64,000 nt of DNA from Paenibacillus sp. PL91 (GCF_012935325.2 NZ_JABBYG020000002.1:186001-250000), one strand, 5' to 3'; counted from the first letter of the stretch, positions 17,079 to 25,203 are shown. The notes: a model not told the origin generated them from the letters alone. Translations and numbers: made by a program.

Positions 17079-17092
17079 CGAACATCCGTTTG
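17079..17092. promoter_or_regulatory. LexA-box-like site upstream of spoIIIE
   Basis: CGAACATCCGTTTG fits the core CGAAC-N4-GTTYG. It is in the short ylzJ-spoIIIE region, overlapping the last codons of the gap next to ylzJ (stop at 17096). It resembles the recA box but could be chance. Confidence 0.4.
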
Positions 17093-17095
17093 CAG

Positions 17096-17308
17096 TTAAT
17101 GGTAATGGACAATTGTGCCGGGCATCAAATTCGGATTCAAATAATCGTCAAGACCGCATTCGATAAGACGGACGATTTTCCCCATTCCGGGCGCAACCGG
17201 CATGACCTGCATTTTAACCCCGTTTGCCCAGACCTCCTGCACCTTTTCCACTTCATTATGAATTCCTTCCATCACTAATTCGAGCGGCATATTCGTATAA
17301 AGTGTCAT
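17096..17308 (-). CDS. ylzJ: YlzJ-like small protein
   Basis: 70-residue protein of the YlzJ family, function unknown, found in Bacillales between tepA and spoIIIE. It shows the family segments [15 protein letters not shown] and a C-terminal [17 protein letters not shown]. Its ATG overlaps the tepA stop by 4 nt, so the two are almost surely co-translated. No membrane helix or cofactor motif is visible. Position and length match the B. subtilis locus. Confidence 0.88.
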   Translation of the reverse strand: MTLYTNMPLELVMEGIHNEVEKVQEVWANGVKMQVMPVAPGMGKIVRLIECGLDDYLNPNLMPGTIVHYH

Positions 17309-18057
17309 TGGCTGGTCACCTCTACCCTTCCGAGCTTAGATGCCTCGATGCGCCGGTTTAATTCCTTAAGCGCTTCACCAAGGCCCCCGACCGCATCAAT
17401 TAATCCATGCTTCACCGCATCAGAGCCAATAACTGTCGTTCCAATATCCCGTGTAAGCTCGCCCGTCTTGAACATCAGCTCCTTGAAGATGTGCTCTGAC
17501 ACGTTGGAGTGCGATGTGACAAACCGGACGACACGCTCCTGCATTTTATCCAAATATTCGAACGTTTGCGGCACCCCGATAACTAATCCGTTTAACCGGA
17601 TAGGATGAATCGTCATCGTCGCTGTTTCTGCAATAAATGACATATCGCCAGCTACTGCGATCGGAACGCCGATGGAATGCCCTCCCCCCAGTACTAGCGT
17701 CACTGTCGGCTTAGATAAGGATGAGATCATTTCGGCTATCGCAAGTCCCGCTTCTACGTCACCGCCAACTGTATTCAGAACGATAAACACGCCTTCAACT
17801 TTATGGTTTTGTTCTGCTGCCACTAATTGCGGAATAAGATGCTCGTACTTCGTCGTTTTATTTTGCGGCGGCAGCACAAGATGTCCCTCCACCTGCCCAA
17901 TGATGGTCATGCAAAAAATGTTCGACTCATTAAGCGCCGGTACTGCAGTCTGGCCAAGCTGTTGAATTGTGTCGACGACTGGGTTAACTTTTCTTTTTTC
18001 ATCTGCATTTGGTTCCTGCTGTTCAGCCGATAAATCCGTGTGTAGTTGCGAGCTCAT
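17305..18057 (-). CDS. tepA: ClpP-like protease TepA (YmfB)
   Basis: ClpP/crotonase-fold serine protease homologue of B. subtilis TepA, reported to help spore outgrowth by degrading small acid-soluble proteins and earlier linked to protein export. Over 250 residues it shows the nucleophile in [14 protein letters not shown] near 130 and [10 protein letters not shown] carrying the conserved His. The frame stays open to 18123, but AGGGGG precedes the ATG at 18055-18057 at good spacing, so I start there. It is followed by ylzJ with overlapping stop and start codons. A sigma-G-like promoter (18093-18121) supports forespore expression. Confidence 0.9.
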   Translation of the reverse strand: MSSQLHTDLSAEQQEPNADEKRKVNPVVDTIQQLGQTAVPALNESNIFCMTIIGQVEGHLVLPPQNKTTKYEHLIPQLVAAEQNHKVEGVFIVLNTVGGDVEAGLAIAEMISSLSKPTVTLVLGGGHSIGVPIAVAGDMSFIAETATMTIHPIRLNGLVIGVPQTFEYLDKMQERVVRFVTSHSNVSEHIFKELMFKTGELTRDIGTTVIGSDAVKHGLIDAVGGLGEALKELNRRIEASKLGRVEVTSQ

Positions 18058-18092
18058 GTACAATCCCCCTCTAAATGAAATAATGCTTGTCA

Positions 18093-18121
18093 TAGTATGA
18101 GGTCTGGCGCCGAATTTATAC
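18093..18121 (-). promoter_or_regulatory. Sigma-G-like promoter of tepA-ylzJ
   Basis: GTATA (18117-18121) and CATACTA (18093-18099) on the minus strand match both sigma-G elements exactly. The spacer is 17 nt instead of the preferred 18. Confidence 0.55.
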
Positions 18122-18150
18122 AATTACAGTCAAGAATCGCTATAAAGCAC

Positions 18151-18208
18151 AAAAAAAGAGAACCGCCTGCGTCCGCCGCGGCAAGTGCGGAATGGACAAG
18201 CGATTCTC
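18151..18208 (-). terminator. Terminator after the RNase J gene
   Basis: Outer stem GAGAACCGC (18158-18166) with GCGATTCTC (18200-18208), with further inner pairing. The minus-strand U-tract is TTTTTTTG. Confidence 0.85.
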
Positions 18209-18225
18209 TTCATTATTTAATTTAA

Positions 18226-19905
18226 TTATACTTCCATAATGATTGGCAAAATCATTGGGCGACGACGAGTTTGCTCGTACAAAAAGCGGCCAAGCGCATC
18301 TTTCACGTTCGTTTTGAGTGAAGCCCACTCATTCACTTTATCGTTCATGAGGCGTGTTAGCGTTGATGTAACGATACGATTTGCTTCATCCAGTAGACCC
18401 TCGGATTCGCGAACATAAACGAAACCGCGAGAAATAATGTCCGGGCCTGACAAGATCGCGCCATCCTGCTTGCTAAGTGTAACAACGACGACCAAGATGC
18501 CATCTTGCGATAACAGCTTGCGGTCGCGAAGTACGATGTTCCCGACATCGCCAACACCCAAACCATCGATCAATACGTTGCCGGCTTGTACTTTAGAGCC
18601 CTTGCGGCCGCTGCCGTTCTGGAACTCTACTGTGTCGCCGTTATCGATTACAAAAATATTTTCTCGTTCGATTCCAATCGCTTCACCAAGCTTCGCGTGC
18701 TGGCGAAGCATCCGGTATTCACCGTGAATAGGAATGAAGTATTTTGGCTTAATCAAGTTAAGCATAAGCTTCAATTCTTCTTGGCTGCCGTGGCCGGATA
18801 CGTGAACGCCCGATACTGAGCCGTTTCCGTAAATAACATTTGCGCCTAAGCGGAATAATTCATCCACGGTACGTCCCACATATCTCTCGTTGCCCGGAAT
18901 TGGCGTTGCGGCGATGATAACGGTATCGCCAGGCAAAATATCAACCTTGCGGTGTGTGGAGCGCGCCATGCGCGTAAGCGCCGACATCGGTTCGCCTTGA
19001 CTGCCTGTACACAAAATGACAACGCGATCCGCAGCCAATTTGTTTACTTCCTCCGGTTCGATGATCATGCCTTCCGGAATGTTCAAGTAACCAAGATCGG
19101 AAGCGATGCCAACTACGTTCACCATGCTGCGGCCTACAACAGCAATTTTGCGTTTCGTAGCGATTGCAGCATTAATGATTTGTTGGATCCGGTGTACGTT
19201 CGATGCGAATGTTGCGACAACAACGCGTTGAGACGACTTCCGGAATATATCTTCAAGATTGTCGCCTACCTGAGCTTCAGACGGCGTATATCCAGGACGT
19301 TCTGCATTTGTACTATCCGACAATAACGCCAACACGCCGCGTTTTCCGATTTCGGCGATACGCTGCAAATCAGCGAATTGCTCGTTAACCGGTGTATGGT
19401 CGAATTTAAAGTCACCCGTATGAACGACAGTTCCTTCTGGAGTATCCAAGCTGACACCAACAGAATCAGGAATACTGTGGTTCGTTCTAAAGAAGGATGC
19501 ACGAATGGTGCCGAGCTGAATTTCGCTGTCTGCGTTGATGAGAATACGTTTCGTTTCTCCGAGCAATCCAGCTTCCTTCAGTTTACCTTCAATTAGGCCA
19601 AGTGTTAGTTTAGTAGCATATAAAGGTACATTTAAGCTTTTCAGCACATATGGCAAACCGCCGATGTGATCCTCATGTCCATGGGTAATAATAATTCCGC
19701 GAACCTTGTCGCGATTTTCCGTTAAGTATGAAATATCCGGAATGACGATATCAATACCGAGCATGTCCTCTTCTGGAAACTTCAAGCCCGAGTCAACAAC
19801 AACAATGTCATTGTTATACTGGATGACGTACATATTTTTTCCGATTTCGCCTACTCCGCCTAGTGCAAAAATGAGCAGTTTATCCTGGTTGTTCTTCTTA
19901 GACAA
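18226..19905 (-). CDS. rnjB: Ribonuclease J
   Basis: Metallo-beta-lactamase/beta-CASP RNase with 5'-3' exo- and endonuclease activity in mRNA decay and 5' maturation. Over 559 residues it has the full zinc motif HGHEDH at about residues 75-80, the beta-CASP block (LLSDSTNAERPG and GNERYVGRTVDEL) and a C-terminal domain. By position (dapA-rnj-tepA-ylzJ-spoIIIE) it is the counterpart of B. subtilis rnjB (RNase J2), yet the catalytic motif is the intact J1 type. The start is TTG 19903-19905 behind AAGGAGG. The long leader (19906-20290) contains tandem hairpin repeats, the last one abutting the ribosome binding site. Confidence 0.93.
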   Translation of the reverse strand: MSKKNNQDKLLIFALGGVGEIGKNMYVIQYNNDIVVVDSGLKFPEEDMLGIDIVIPDISYLTENRDKVRGIIITHGHEDHIGGLPYVLKSLNVPLYATKLTLGLIEGKLKEAGLLGETKRILINADSEIQLGTIRASFFRTNHSIPDSVGVSLDTPEGTVVHTGDFKFDHTPVNEQFADLQRIAEIGKRGVLALLSDSTNAERPGYTPSEAQVGDNLEDIFRKSSQRVVVATFASNVHRIQQIINAAIATKRKIAVVGRSMVNVVGIASDLGYLNIPEGMIIEPEEVNKLAADRVVILCTGSQGEPMSALTRMARSTHRKVDILPGDTVIIAATPIPGNERYVGRTVDELFRLGANVIYGNGSVSGVHVSGHGSQEELKLMLNLIKPKYFIPIHGEYRMLRQHAKLGEAIGIERENIFVIDNGDTVEFQNGSGRKGSKVQAGNVLIDGLGVGDVGNIVLRDRKLLSQDGILVVVVTLSKQDGAILSGPDIISRGFVYVRESEGLLDEANRIVTSTLTRLMNDKVNEWASLKTNVKDALGRFLYEQTRRRPMILPIIMEV

Positions 19906-19930
19906 GTGTATCTTTCCTCCTTAAAATTTT

Positions 19931-20137
19931 GCGAAGCAAAATGTGCCTCGTAATCATTTTCATAAATTTTTACGAAGCAGAATGGCTTCGTGAACATTTT
20001 TGTGAAATTTTGCGAAGCATAAAGGCTTCGTAATATTAAATTATTGCGAAGCAAAAAATGGCTTCGTAAGTATGGTCTGAATATGGAAAAGCAGAATTGC
20101 TCCGTACAGTCCCATTTGGTGTTGTAATGCCGAAGCA
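19931..20137 (-). repeat. Tandem hairpin repeats in the RNase J leader
   Basis: Four clear copies of a short palindrome, read on the minus strand as TTACGAAGCC-N4/7-GCTTCGYAA, at 19931-19953, 19971-19993, 20011-20033 and 20044-20069. Two decayed copies lie near 20085-20106 and 20127-20140. The GAAGCA core recurs at steps of 41, 40, 34, 40 and 44 nt. The copy nearest the gene ends 10 nt before the AAGGAGG ribosome binding site. The same motif occurs once before tsf (51310-51333). Together with the promoter candidates below, this is all I see in the 440-nt gap 19906-20345. Confidence 0.85.
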
Positions 20138-20154
20138 TATTACACCTATGCCCT

Positions 20155-20183
20155 GTTATCGTCAGATGCCGCTCTGACGTCAA
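20155..20183 (-). promoter_or_regulatory. Promoter candidate for RNase J, with internal palindrome
   Basis: TTGACG (20178-20183), 17-nt spacer, GATAAC (20155-20160). The spacer is almost filled by an inverted repeat CGTCAGA/TCTGACG (20160-20166, 20173-20179), which could be an operator. Confidence 0.4.
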
Positions 20184-20224
20184 GTTCATTTCCAAATATT
20201 TGCCGCACCCAGTCACTTGAAATC

Positions 20225-20254
20225 ATTATACATGAAGAAAAAGCTGGAATACAA
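20225..20254 (-). promoter_or_regulatory. Second promoter candidate for RNase J
   Basis: A perfect TATAAT (20225-20230) on the minus strand with a weak -35 TTGTAT (20249-20254) at an 18-nt spacer. Confidence 0.4.
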
Positions 20255-20290
20255 GTGAAACCCGATAAAGCTATTATCCAATATGCTTCC

Positions 20291-20323
20291 CAAAAAAATA
20301 AAACCGATGCTGGATGCACCGGC
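20291..20323 (-). terminator. Terminator after dapA
   Basis: Seven-pair stem CCGATGC (20304-20310) with GCACCGG (20316-20322), 5-nt loop, and minus-strand tail TTTTATTTTTTTG. It ends the dpaA-dapA operon. Confidence 0.8.
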
Positions 20324-20345
20324 TGCAATCAACGAAAACGTCTAT

Positions 20346-21221
20346 TTATACGAGTAAATTGCGTAAGAATGCGGCTTCTGCCTCGTTCACTGTAACAAGC
20401 GGCAGCCTAACTCCGCCTACTGAAAATGCTTTTAATCCGAGCGCAAATTTTACGGCAACGGGATTAGGTACAGGATGAGGACAGAAGAATAACCCTTTGA
20501 AAATCGGATGCAAACGTCCATTTAGGCGCGCAGCCTCCTGAACGTTGCCGCTTGTGTACGCTTGGATCAGCTCTTTCATCTCGGCTCCGACAATGTGGCT
20601 TGCTACACTAATAGTACCGTACCCGCCAATAGCTAGGGCAGGCAAAGTTGCGCTATCATCTCCGGTATACACTTTGAAATCAGCGGGAGCGCCGCTTATA
20701 ATTTGAGTCAATTGATCTGTTGATGCGCAGTCCTTCGTAGCGATAATATTATCGATTTGCGCTAAACGAAGCGTCGTTTCAGCGGATAGGTTCACGCCTG
20801 TGCGACCTTCAACGTTATACAAAATAATAGGCAGAGCGGTTGCTTCCGCAATTGCTTTGAAATGTTGATAAAGTCCCTCTTGGTTAGGACGGTTGTAATA
20901 AGGAGCAACAAGCAATACAGCGTCAACACCCGCAGCTTCTGCCTCTTTTGTCAAATGGATGGAATGGGCCGTGTTGTTGCTCCCTGTACCGGCAATAATC
21001 TTGCAACGACCATTCGCATGCTTGACTGCAAATCGGAACAGCTCCAGCTTCTCTTCATCGGACAGCGTCGGCGATTCGCCAGTAGTGCCTGAAACGACAA
21101 GACTATCGCTTTGCTGATCCTCAATTAAATAATCAATCAATCGGCCTGTCGTATGCCAATCAATATGACCGTCCGCGTCGAATGGGGTTACCATTGCGGT
21201 AATTAATCTGCCAAATTCCAT
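20346..21221 (-). CDS. dapA: 4-hydroxy-tetrahydrodipicolinate synthase
   Basis: Condenses pyruvate with aspartate-4-semialdehyde, the first committed step to dipicolinate, diaminopimelate and lysine. The 291-residue TIM barrel has the entry motif GTTGESPTLSDEEK, the catalytic Tyr in ILYNVEGRTG and the Schiff-base Lys in IATKDCAS near residue 162. The ORF is open from 21236, but GGGAGGA sits 8 nt before the ATG at 21219-21221, giving the usual MEFGRLITAMVTPF. It is the last gene of dpaA-dpaB-asd-dapG-dapA, so in the mother cell its product would feed dipicolinate synthase directly. Confidence 0.96.
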   Translation of the reverse strand: MEFGRLITAMVTPFDADGHIDWHTTGRLIDYLIEDQQSDSLVVSGTTGESPTLSDEEKLELFRFAVKHANGRCKIIAGTGSNNTAHSIHLTKEAEAAGVDAVLLVAPYYNRPNQEGLYQHFKAIAEATALPIILYNVEGRTGVNLSAETTLRLAQIDNIIATKDCASTDQLTQIISGAPADFKVYTGDDSATLPALAIGGYGTISVASHIVGAEMKELIQAYTSGNVQEAARLNGRLHPIFKGLFFCPHPVPNPVAVKFALGLKAFSVGGVRLPLVTVNEAEAAFLRNLLV

Positions 21222-21248
21222 CTGAATTCCTCCCAAAAGTGTTGCTCT

Positions 21249-22463
21249 CTATCGATGAAGCTCGAACTTCGCGTGGAGAGAACGAAGCGCTTCCGCCATA
21301 TCCGCTTCACGTACGAGCACCCAAATCGTAGTATTAGAATCGGCCGATTGCATGATGGAGATCCCTTGTTCCGTCAGCGCTTCCACAATGCGCGCCATAA
21401 CGCCAGGTTCTCCATTCATTCCTCCGCCAATTACGGATACCTTTGCACAGCCGTTAATCGCTGAAGGAGCGAAACCACTCTCCTTCAACACTTCAACTGC
21501 ACGCATGGCATCATGATCAAATACGGTATAAATAGCGCCGCTAGGCGTGACATTAATAAAATCGACGCTGATGCGATGCTTAGCCATCGATTGAAATACT
21601 TGCAGTTGAACATCATTACGGCCTTCAATCGCCTTGACCGAAATTTGTGTAATGCCAGAAACATGGGCAATTCCAGTTACATGTCGATCCTTAACAGACA
21701 GAGCTGCTTTCAGCTCGGCCGAATCGGTTACAAGCGTCCCCGTCTCATTAGAAAAGGTGGATCGTACTCGAAGAGGTATGCGAGCTTGCTGCGCAATCTC
21801 AACCGCGCGTGGATGTATCACCTTGGCGCCTTGCCTTGCCATATTGCATATCTCAGCATAGCTGACGACAGGAAGCGGCTTTGCTTCCTCCACAATGCGT
21901 GGATCAGCCGTCAATATTCCATTCACGTCTGTATAGATATCAACCATTTCGGCACGCAGCGCTGCACCGAGTGCAGTCGCAGAAGTATCGCTTCCGCCGC
22001 GACCGAGAGTAGTCGTATCGCCCTGTGCCGTGCTACCTTGAAAGCCTGTTACAATGACGACCGTACCTGCATGCAAGTGACTGAGTACCTTATCTGGACG
22101 AATCTCTTTAATTCGGGCTTGACCATATTGTTCGTCAGTAATCATGCCCGCCTGTCCGCCGGTTAAAACGGCGGAAGGAATGCCGCGTGCATTGAGCAAG
22201 CTGCATAAAGCGGCTGCGGATATCATTTCTCCGCAGCCTAACAGCATATCCCGTTCACGCGCCGGCAGTCTGTCGCCATTGTCACGAATAAGCTGGAGCA
22301 GCGTATCCGTAGCGTAAGGATCACCCTTACGGCCCATAGCCGATACAACAACGACAACAGCGAAGCCATTACTGCGTTCTCTACTAATGTGATGGATAAC
22401 GTGTTCCCTGGCATGATCGGTTGATAGAGAGGTGCCCCCGAATTTTTGAATCAGGATGCGCAT
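21249..22463 (-). CDS. dapG: Aspartate kinase I (DapG)
   Basis: Phosphorylates aspartate, the entry to the diaminopimelate/lysine pathway. Over 404 residues it has kinase motif QKFGGTSLS at residue 6, GRGGSDTSATALGAAL near 155, DPRIVEEAKPLPVVSY near 190 and two ACT domains in the C-terminal third (about 260-400). In B. subtilis this locus encodes the diaminopimelate-inhibited isozyme DapG. ATG 22461-22463 follows GGAGG. It lies 27 nt before dapA and after asd. No lysine riboswitch precedes it, consistent with DapG rather than LysC. Confidence 0.94.
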   Translation of the reverse strand: MRILIQKFGGTSLSTDHAREHVIHHISRERSNGFAVVVVVSAMGRKGDPYATDTLLQLIRDNGDRLPARERDMLLGCGEMISAAALCSLLNARGIPSAVLTGGQAGMITDEQYGQARIKEIRPDKVLSHLHAGTVVIVTGFQGSTAQGDTTTLGRGGSDTSATALGAALRAEMVDIYTDVNGILTADPRIVEEAKPLPVVSYAEICNMARQGAKVIHPRAVEIAQQARIPLRVRSTFSNETGTLVTDSAELKAALSVKDRHVTGIAHVSGITQISVKAIEGRNDVQLQVFQSMAKHRISVDFINVTPSGAIYTVFDHDAMRAVEVLKESGFAPSAINGCAKVSVIGGGMNGEPGVMARIVEALTEQGISIMQSADSNTTIWVLVREADMAEALRSLHAKFELHR

Positions 22464-22510
22464 ATGTTTATCCTCCGTGATCGATCCCGGGAGGAAGCAG
22501 CCGAATACCC

Positions 22511-23557
22511 TTACTTAATAAATGAACCGTTTGCGATGTGTTCGGCGATTTGAACAGCATTCCATGCTGCTCCTTTAAGCAGGTTGTCTGAGACGATCCA
22601 CATATTAAGTCCGCGTTCAGAACCAAGATCACGTCTCAAGCGACCGACGAATACATCCGGCTTGCCGGCTGCATCAGTCGCAAGAGGGTACTGCTGATTA
22701 GCAGGATCATCTACGAGCGTAATGCCCGGCGCGTCTGCTAACAGCTGCTTAACCTCTTCCAAATCGTAGTCGTTTTTAAGCTCAACATATAGGGATTCCG
22801 AGTGACCGTAAACGACAGGAATACGCACGCAAGTAGCTGTAACCTGAATGGATTCGTCACCCATAATTTTTTTCGTTTCGCGAACCATTTTCATTTCCTC
22901 GAGCGTATAGCCGTTCTCTTGGAATTTGTCGATTTGCGGAATTGCATTAAATGCGATTTGATGCTTGACTGGCAATGCACCAACCGGAAGAATAGCTGGA
23001 TTGACAGCCTCGCCATTCAACGCTGCTTGCGTTTGACGCAGCATTTCATCTATTGCACGACTTCCTGCACCAGATACCGCTTGATAAGTGGAAACGATGA
23101 TGCGGGAAATGCCATAACGGTCTTGAAGCGGCTTAAGCGCTGTAACCATCTGAATAGTCGAACAATTCGGATTAGCGATTATGCCCTTATGCTCGCTAAC
23201 CTTCTCGATGTTCACTTCTGGAACAACGAGAGGAGTATGCTCATCCATCCGATAAGCGTTCGTATTATCGATACAAATCGCGCCATGCTCAACCGCATGC
23301 GGTGCCAGCGCCTTAGTAACGTCGCCGCCTGCACTAAATAGAGCAATTTCAATGCCTTTGAAGCTATCCGGCGTGGCTTCCTCAACCGTCAGCTCTTGGC
23401 TTTTGAATGTAATTTTTGTGCCTGCCGAACGAGCAGACGATAATAGCTTAAGCTCATTGATCGGGAAGTTTCTAGAATCAAGTAATTTTAGTATTTGTTC
23501 CCCTACTGCGCCTGTTGCACCAACTACTGCAACATTGAACAATTTTTGATTCGACAT
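22511..23557 (-). CDS. asd: Aspartate-semialdehyde dehydrogenase
   Basis: NADPH-dependent reduction of aspartyl phosphate to aspartate-4-semialdehyde. Over 348 residues it has the nucleotide-binding VVGATGAVGEQIL at residue 10, the catalytic Cys in ANPNCSTIQMV near 130, and the substrate-binding KHQIAFNAIPQID near 200. It lies 28 nt downstream of dpaB, so it shares the sigma-K transcript, although a vegetative promoter within dpaB is likely because asd is needed during growth; I did not find one I trust. Confidence 0.95.
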   Translation of the reverse strand: MSNQKLFNVAVVGATGAVGEQILKLLDSRNFPINELKLLSSARSAGTKITFKSQELTVEEATPDSFKGIEIALFSAGGDVTKALAPHAVEHGAICIDNTNAYRMDEHTPLVVPEVNIEKVSEHKGIIANPNCSTIQMVTALKPLQDRYGISRIIVSTYQAVSGAGSRAIDEMLRQTQAALNGEAVNPAILPVGALPVKHQIAFNAIPQIDKFQENGYTLEEMKMVRETKKIMGDESIQVTATCVRIPVVYGHSESLYVELKNDYDLEEVKQLLADAPGITLVDDPANQQYPLATDAAGKPDVFVGRLRRDLGSERGLNMWIVSDNLLKGAAWNAVQIAEHIANGSFIK

Positions 23558-23585
23558 CTGCTGTCGTCTCCCCTCTATCCGTGTG

Positions 23586-24176
23586 TCATGAATGACGTTC
23601 GACTAGCAGAGGCTGAAGCTGTTTTCCTTGAAGGGCAGCTTCACATGCTTCCAAGACCAAATCCATTCTTGCAACCAGCGAGTTAGGCTTCTGCACAGGG
23701 TTATCTTGGCCGAACGGCACGAAATAAATATGTTTAGCCACTAGCAGCTTCGCTATGTTAGCGGCATTTAAACCAAGTCCATCATTGGTAGAAATAGCGA
23801 GCACAAGCGGACGACCATTGCGCATTTGCGCCTTGGCAGCCATAAGCACCGCGCTGTCTGTTATCGCATTCGCCAATCGACTCGTTGTGTTGCCTGTGCA
23901 AGGCGCTATGACAAGAACATCCAGCAGCTTTGAAGGACCAAGCGGCTCTGCCTGCACAATCGTCGATATAAGCTCATTTCCTGTAATAGCCTTTAGCTGC
24001 GCTTGCCAATCCTCGGACTTTCCGAATCGAGTATCCGTGGTCATAAGCGTATTCGAAACGATCGGCACCACGTTGGCACCCGCATCGACGAACCGCTTAA
24101 TTTCTGGCATAACTTCAGCAAACGTGCAGTGTGAACCTGATAAAGCATAGCCTACTGTAATTCCAGACCAATTCAT
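23586..24176 (-). CDS. dpaB: Dipicolinate synthase subunit B
   Basis: Flavoprotein-fold subunit of the mother-cell enzyme that oxidises dihydrodipicolinate to dipicolinic acid, the spore-core Ca2+ chelate. The 196 residues show GYALSGSHCTF near the N-terminus, LDVLVIAPCTGNTTSRLANAITDS near 90-110 and ISTNDGLGLNAANIAKLL. The family is related to flavin decarboxylases such as Dfp/UbiX. Its ATG overlaps the dpaA stop by 4 nt, so subunit ratios are probably set by coupling. Confidence 0.95.
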   Translation of the reverse strand: MNWSGITVGYALSGSHCTFAEVMPEIKRFVDAGANVVPIVSNTLMTTDTRFGKSEDWQAQLKAITGNELISTIVQAEPLGPSKLLDVLVIAPCTGNTTSRLANAITDSAVLMAAKAQMRNGRPLVLAISTNDGLGLNAANIAKLLVAKHIYFVPFGQDNPVQKPNSLVARMDLVLEACEAALQGKQLQPLLVERHS

Positions 24177-25072
24177 ATCCCATTCCCCCGCTTAATCGTA
24201 TCGTCCAAAATCAACTGTGTTAAGCAATCCGCCATGATACGTCCAGCTGTTTTGGGTGCGACGATACCGGGTAGTCCGGGTGCGAGCATCGCTTTAATTC
24301 CCCGCTTCTCTGCAAAGCGGAAATCAGTGCCGCCAGGCTTCGATGCGAGGTCGATTATTACGGCCCGCGAAGGTAAATTTGCGATAATTTGCGCTGTGAC
24401 TATCATAGTCGGAATTGTATTAAAAAGCAAGTCAATATTGCTTACATGCTGCAACAAACCACTGATGTAGAAAGGCTCAAACCCCATTTCTGAAGCCCTT
24501 GCGAATTGCTCCGAACGCCGTACCCCAACCTTCACTTTCGATCCTAAACCTTGAAGTGTACGCGCCATCGTGAAGCCCGTTCTACCGAATCCGAGCACCA
24601 TGGAGGACGAACCATGAATCGTAATATCCGTATTCTGAATCGCCATCATCAAAGCGCCTTCCGCTGTCGGTATCGAGTTGTATATAGCGACATCATCACG
24701 GTCAAAAAGCTCAACGAGCGATAGGGATTGCTGCTCGCATAGCTGGCGCAAATAGGGTTTGGCCATCCCTGTATACACCGTACAGTGCTTTGGCAGCTTA
24801 GACAAATGGCTATCTGTCAGCTGCATTTGTCGATCGCTGAAAACGGCATGGATCATTCCTTGATCATCGGTGCCTACCGCAGGCAGCAGCAGCGCATCGA
24901 CTCCTTCGAACAGCTGTTCCTCGAACTCCGCTTGCACGGCACCGTCCAATGACGAATGCAATCCGTCAAAACCTGAGACCGTGACGACAGCATCAAGCTC
25001 TGTCAGCTTGCGTATGACCTCAAGCTGTCTTGCATCACCGCCAAGCAACAGCACTTGAACGCCTGTTAGCAT
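24173..25072 (-). CDS. dpaA: Dipicolinate synthase subunit A
   Basis: Dehydrogenase subunit of dipicolinate synthase (SpoVFA). The 299-residue protein has an N-terminal domain (LLGGDARQLEVIRKL) and an NAD(P)-binding Rossmann domain, with VLGFGRTGFTMARTLQGLG near residue 158 and FNTIPTMIV near 215. ATG 25070-25072 follows AAAGGAGTG. It heads the operon dpaA-dpaB-asd-dapG-dapA, which couples aspartate-family synthesis to dipicolinate, and is preceded by a consensus sigma-K promoter. Confidence 0.95.
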   Translation of the reverse strand: MLTGVQVLLLGGDARQLEVIRKLTELDAVVTVSGFDGLHSSLDGAVQAEFEEQLFEGVDALLLPAVGTDDQGMIHAVFSDRQMQLTDSHLSKLPKHCTVYTGMAKPYLRQLCEQQSLSLVELFDRDDVAIYNSIPTAEGALMMAIQNTDITIHGSSSMVLGFGRTGFTMARTLQGLGSKVKVGVRRSEQFARASEMGFEPFYISGLLQHVSNIDLLFNTIPTMIVTAQIIANLPSRAVIIDLASKPGGTDFRFAEKRGIKAMLAPGLPGIVAPKTAGRIMADCLTQLILDDTIKRGNGI

Positions 25073-25107
25073 TAAGCTTCACTCCTTTCTTGCTACTAGC
25101 TCATGAT

Positions 25108-25135
25108 TATCTTATGCTTGCGCCCAGAGCGGGGT
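25108..25135 (-). promoter_or_regulatory. Sigma-K promoter of the dpaA operon
   Basis: AC (-35, 25134-25135), 17-nt spacer, CATAAGATA (-10, 25108-25116) on the minus strand. It matches the sigma-K pattern AC-N17-CATANNNTA fully. The B. subtilis spoVF operon is sigma-K controlled. Confidence 0.8.
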
Positions 25136-25142
25136 GAAAAAT

Positions 25143-25176
25143 AAAAAAAAGATCGGGCAAATGACCCGATCTTTTT
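25143..25176 (-). terminator. Terminator after dut
   Basis: Perfect stem GATCGGG (25151-25157) with CCCGATC (25165-25171) extended by A/T pairs, 7-nt loop, and a long U-tract on the minus strand. The A-run on the other side makes it potentially bidirectional. Confidence 0.9.
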
Positions 25177-25203
25177 CTTTAACAACGATATGCAGTTAAG
25201 GCC

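Noticed and set aside
19931..20137. CRISPR array
   Set aside because: Units are short palindromes of about 24 nt that degrade along the series; intervening segments are AT-rich, uneven and partly similar, and no cas genes are present.
19860..20216. 118-residue minus-strand ORF over the RNase J leader
   Set aside because: Its repeated NFxKxF/ASQNF pattern comes from the DNA hairpin repeats; it overlaps the rnj start and lacks a ribosome binding site.
21513..22166. 217-codon open frame on the plus strand
   Set aside because: Antisense to dapG and without family signatures.
22464..25200. Lysine riboswitch for the dapG/dapA genes
   Set aside because: No space or conserved leader before asd, dapG or dapA; the only long upstream region is the sigma-K promoter of dpaA.
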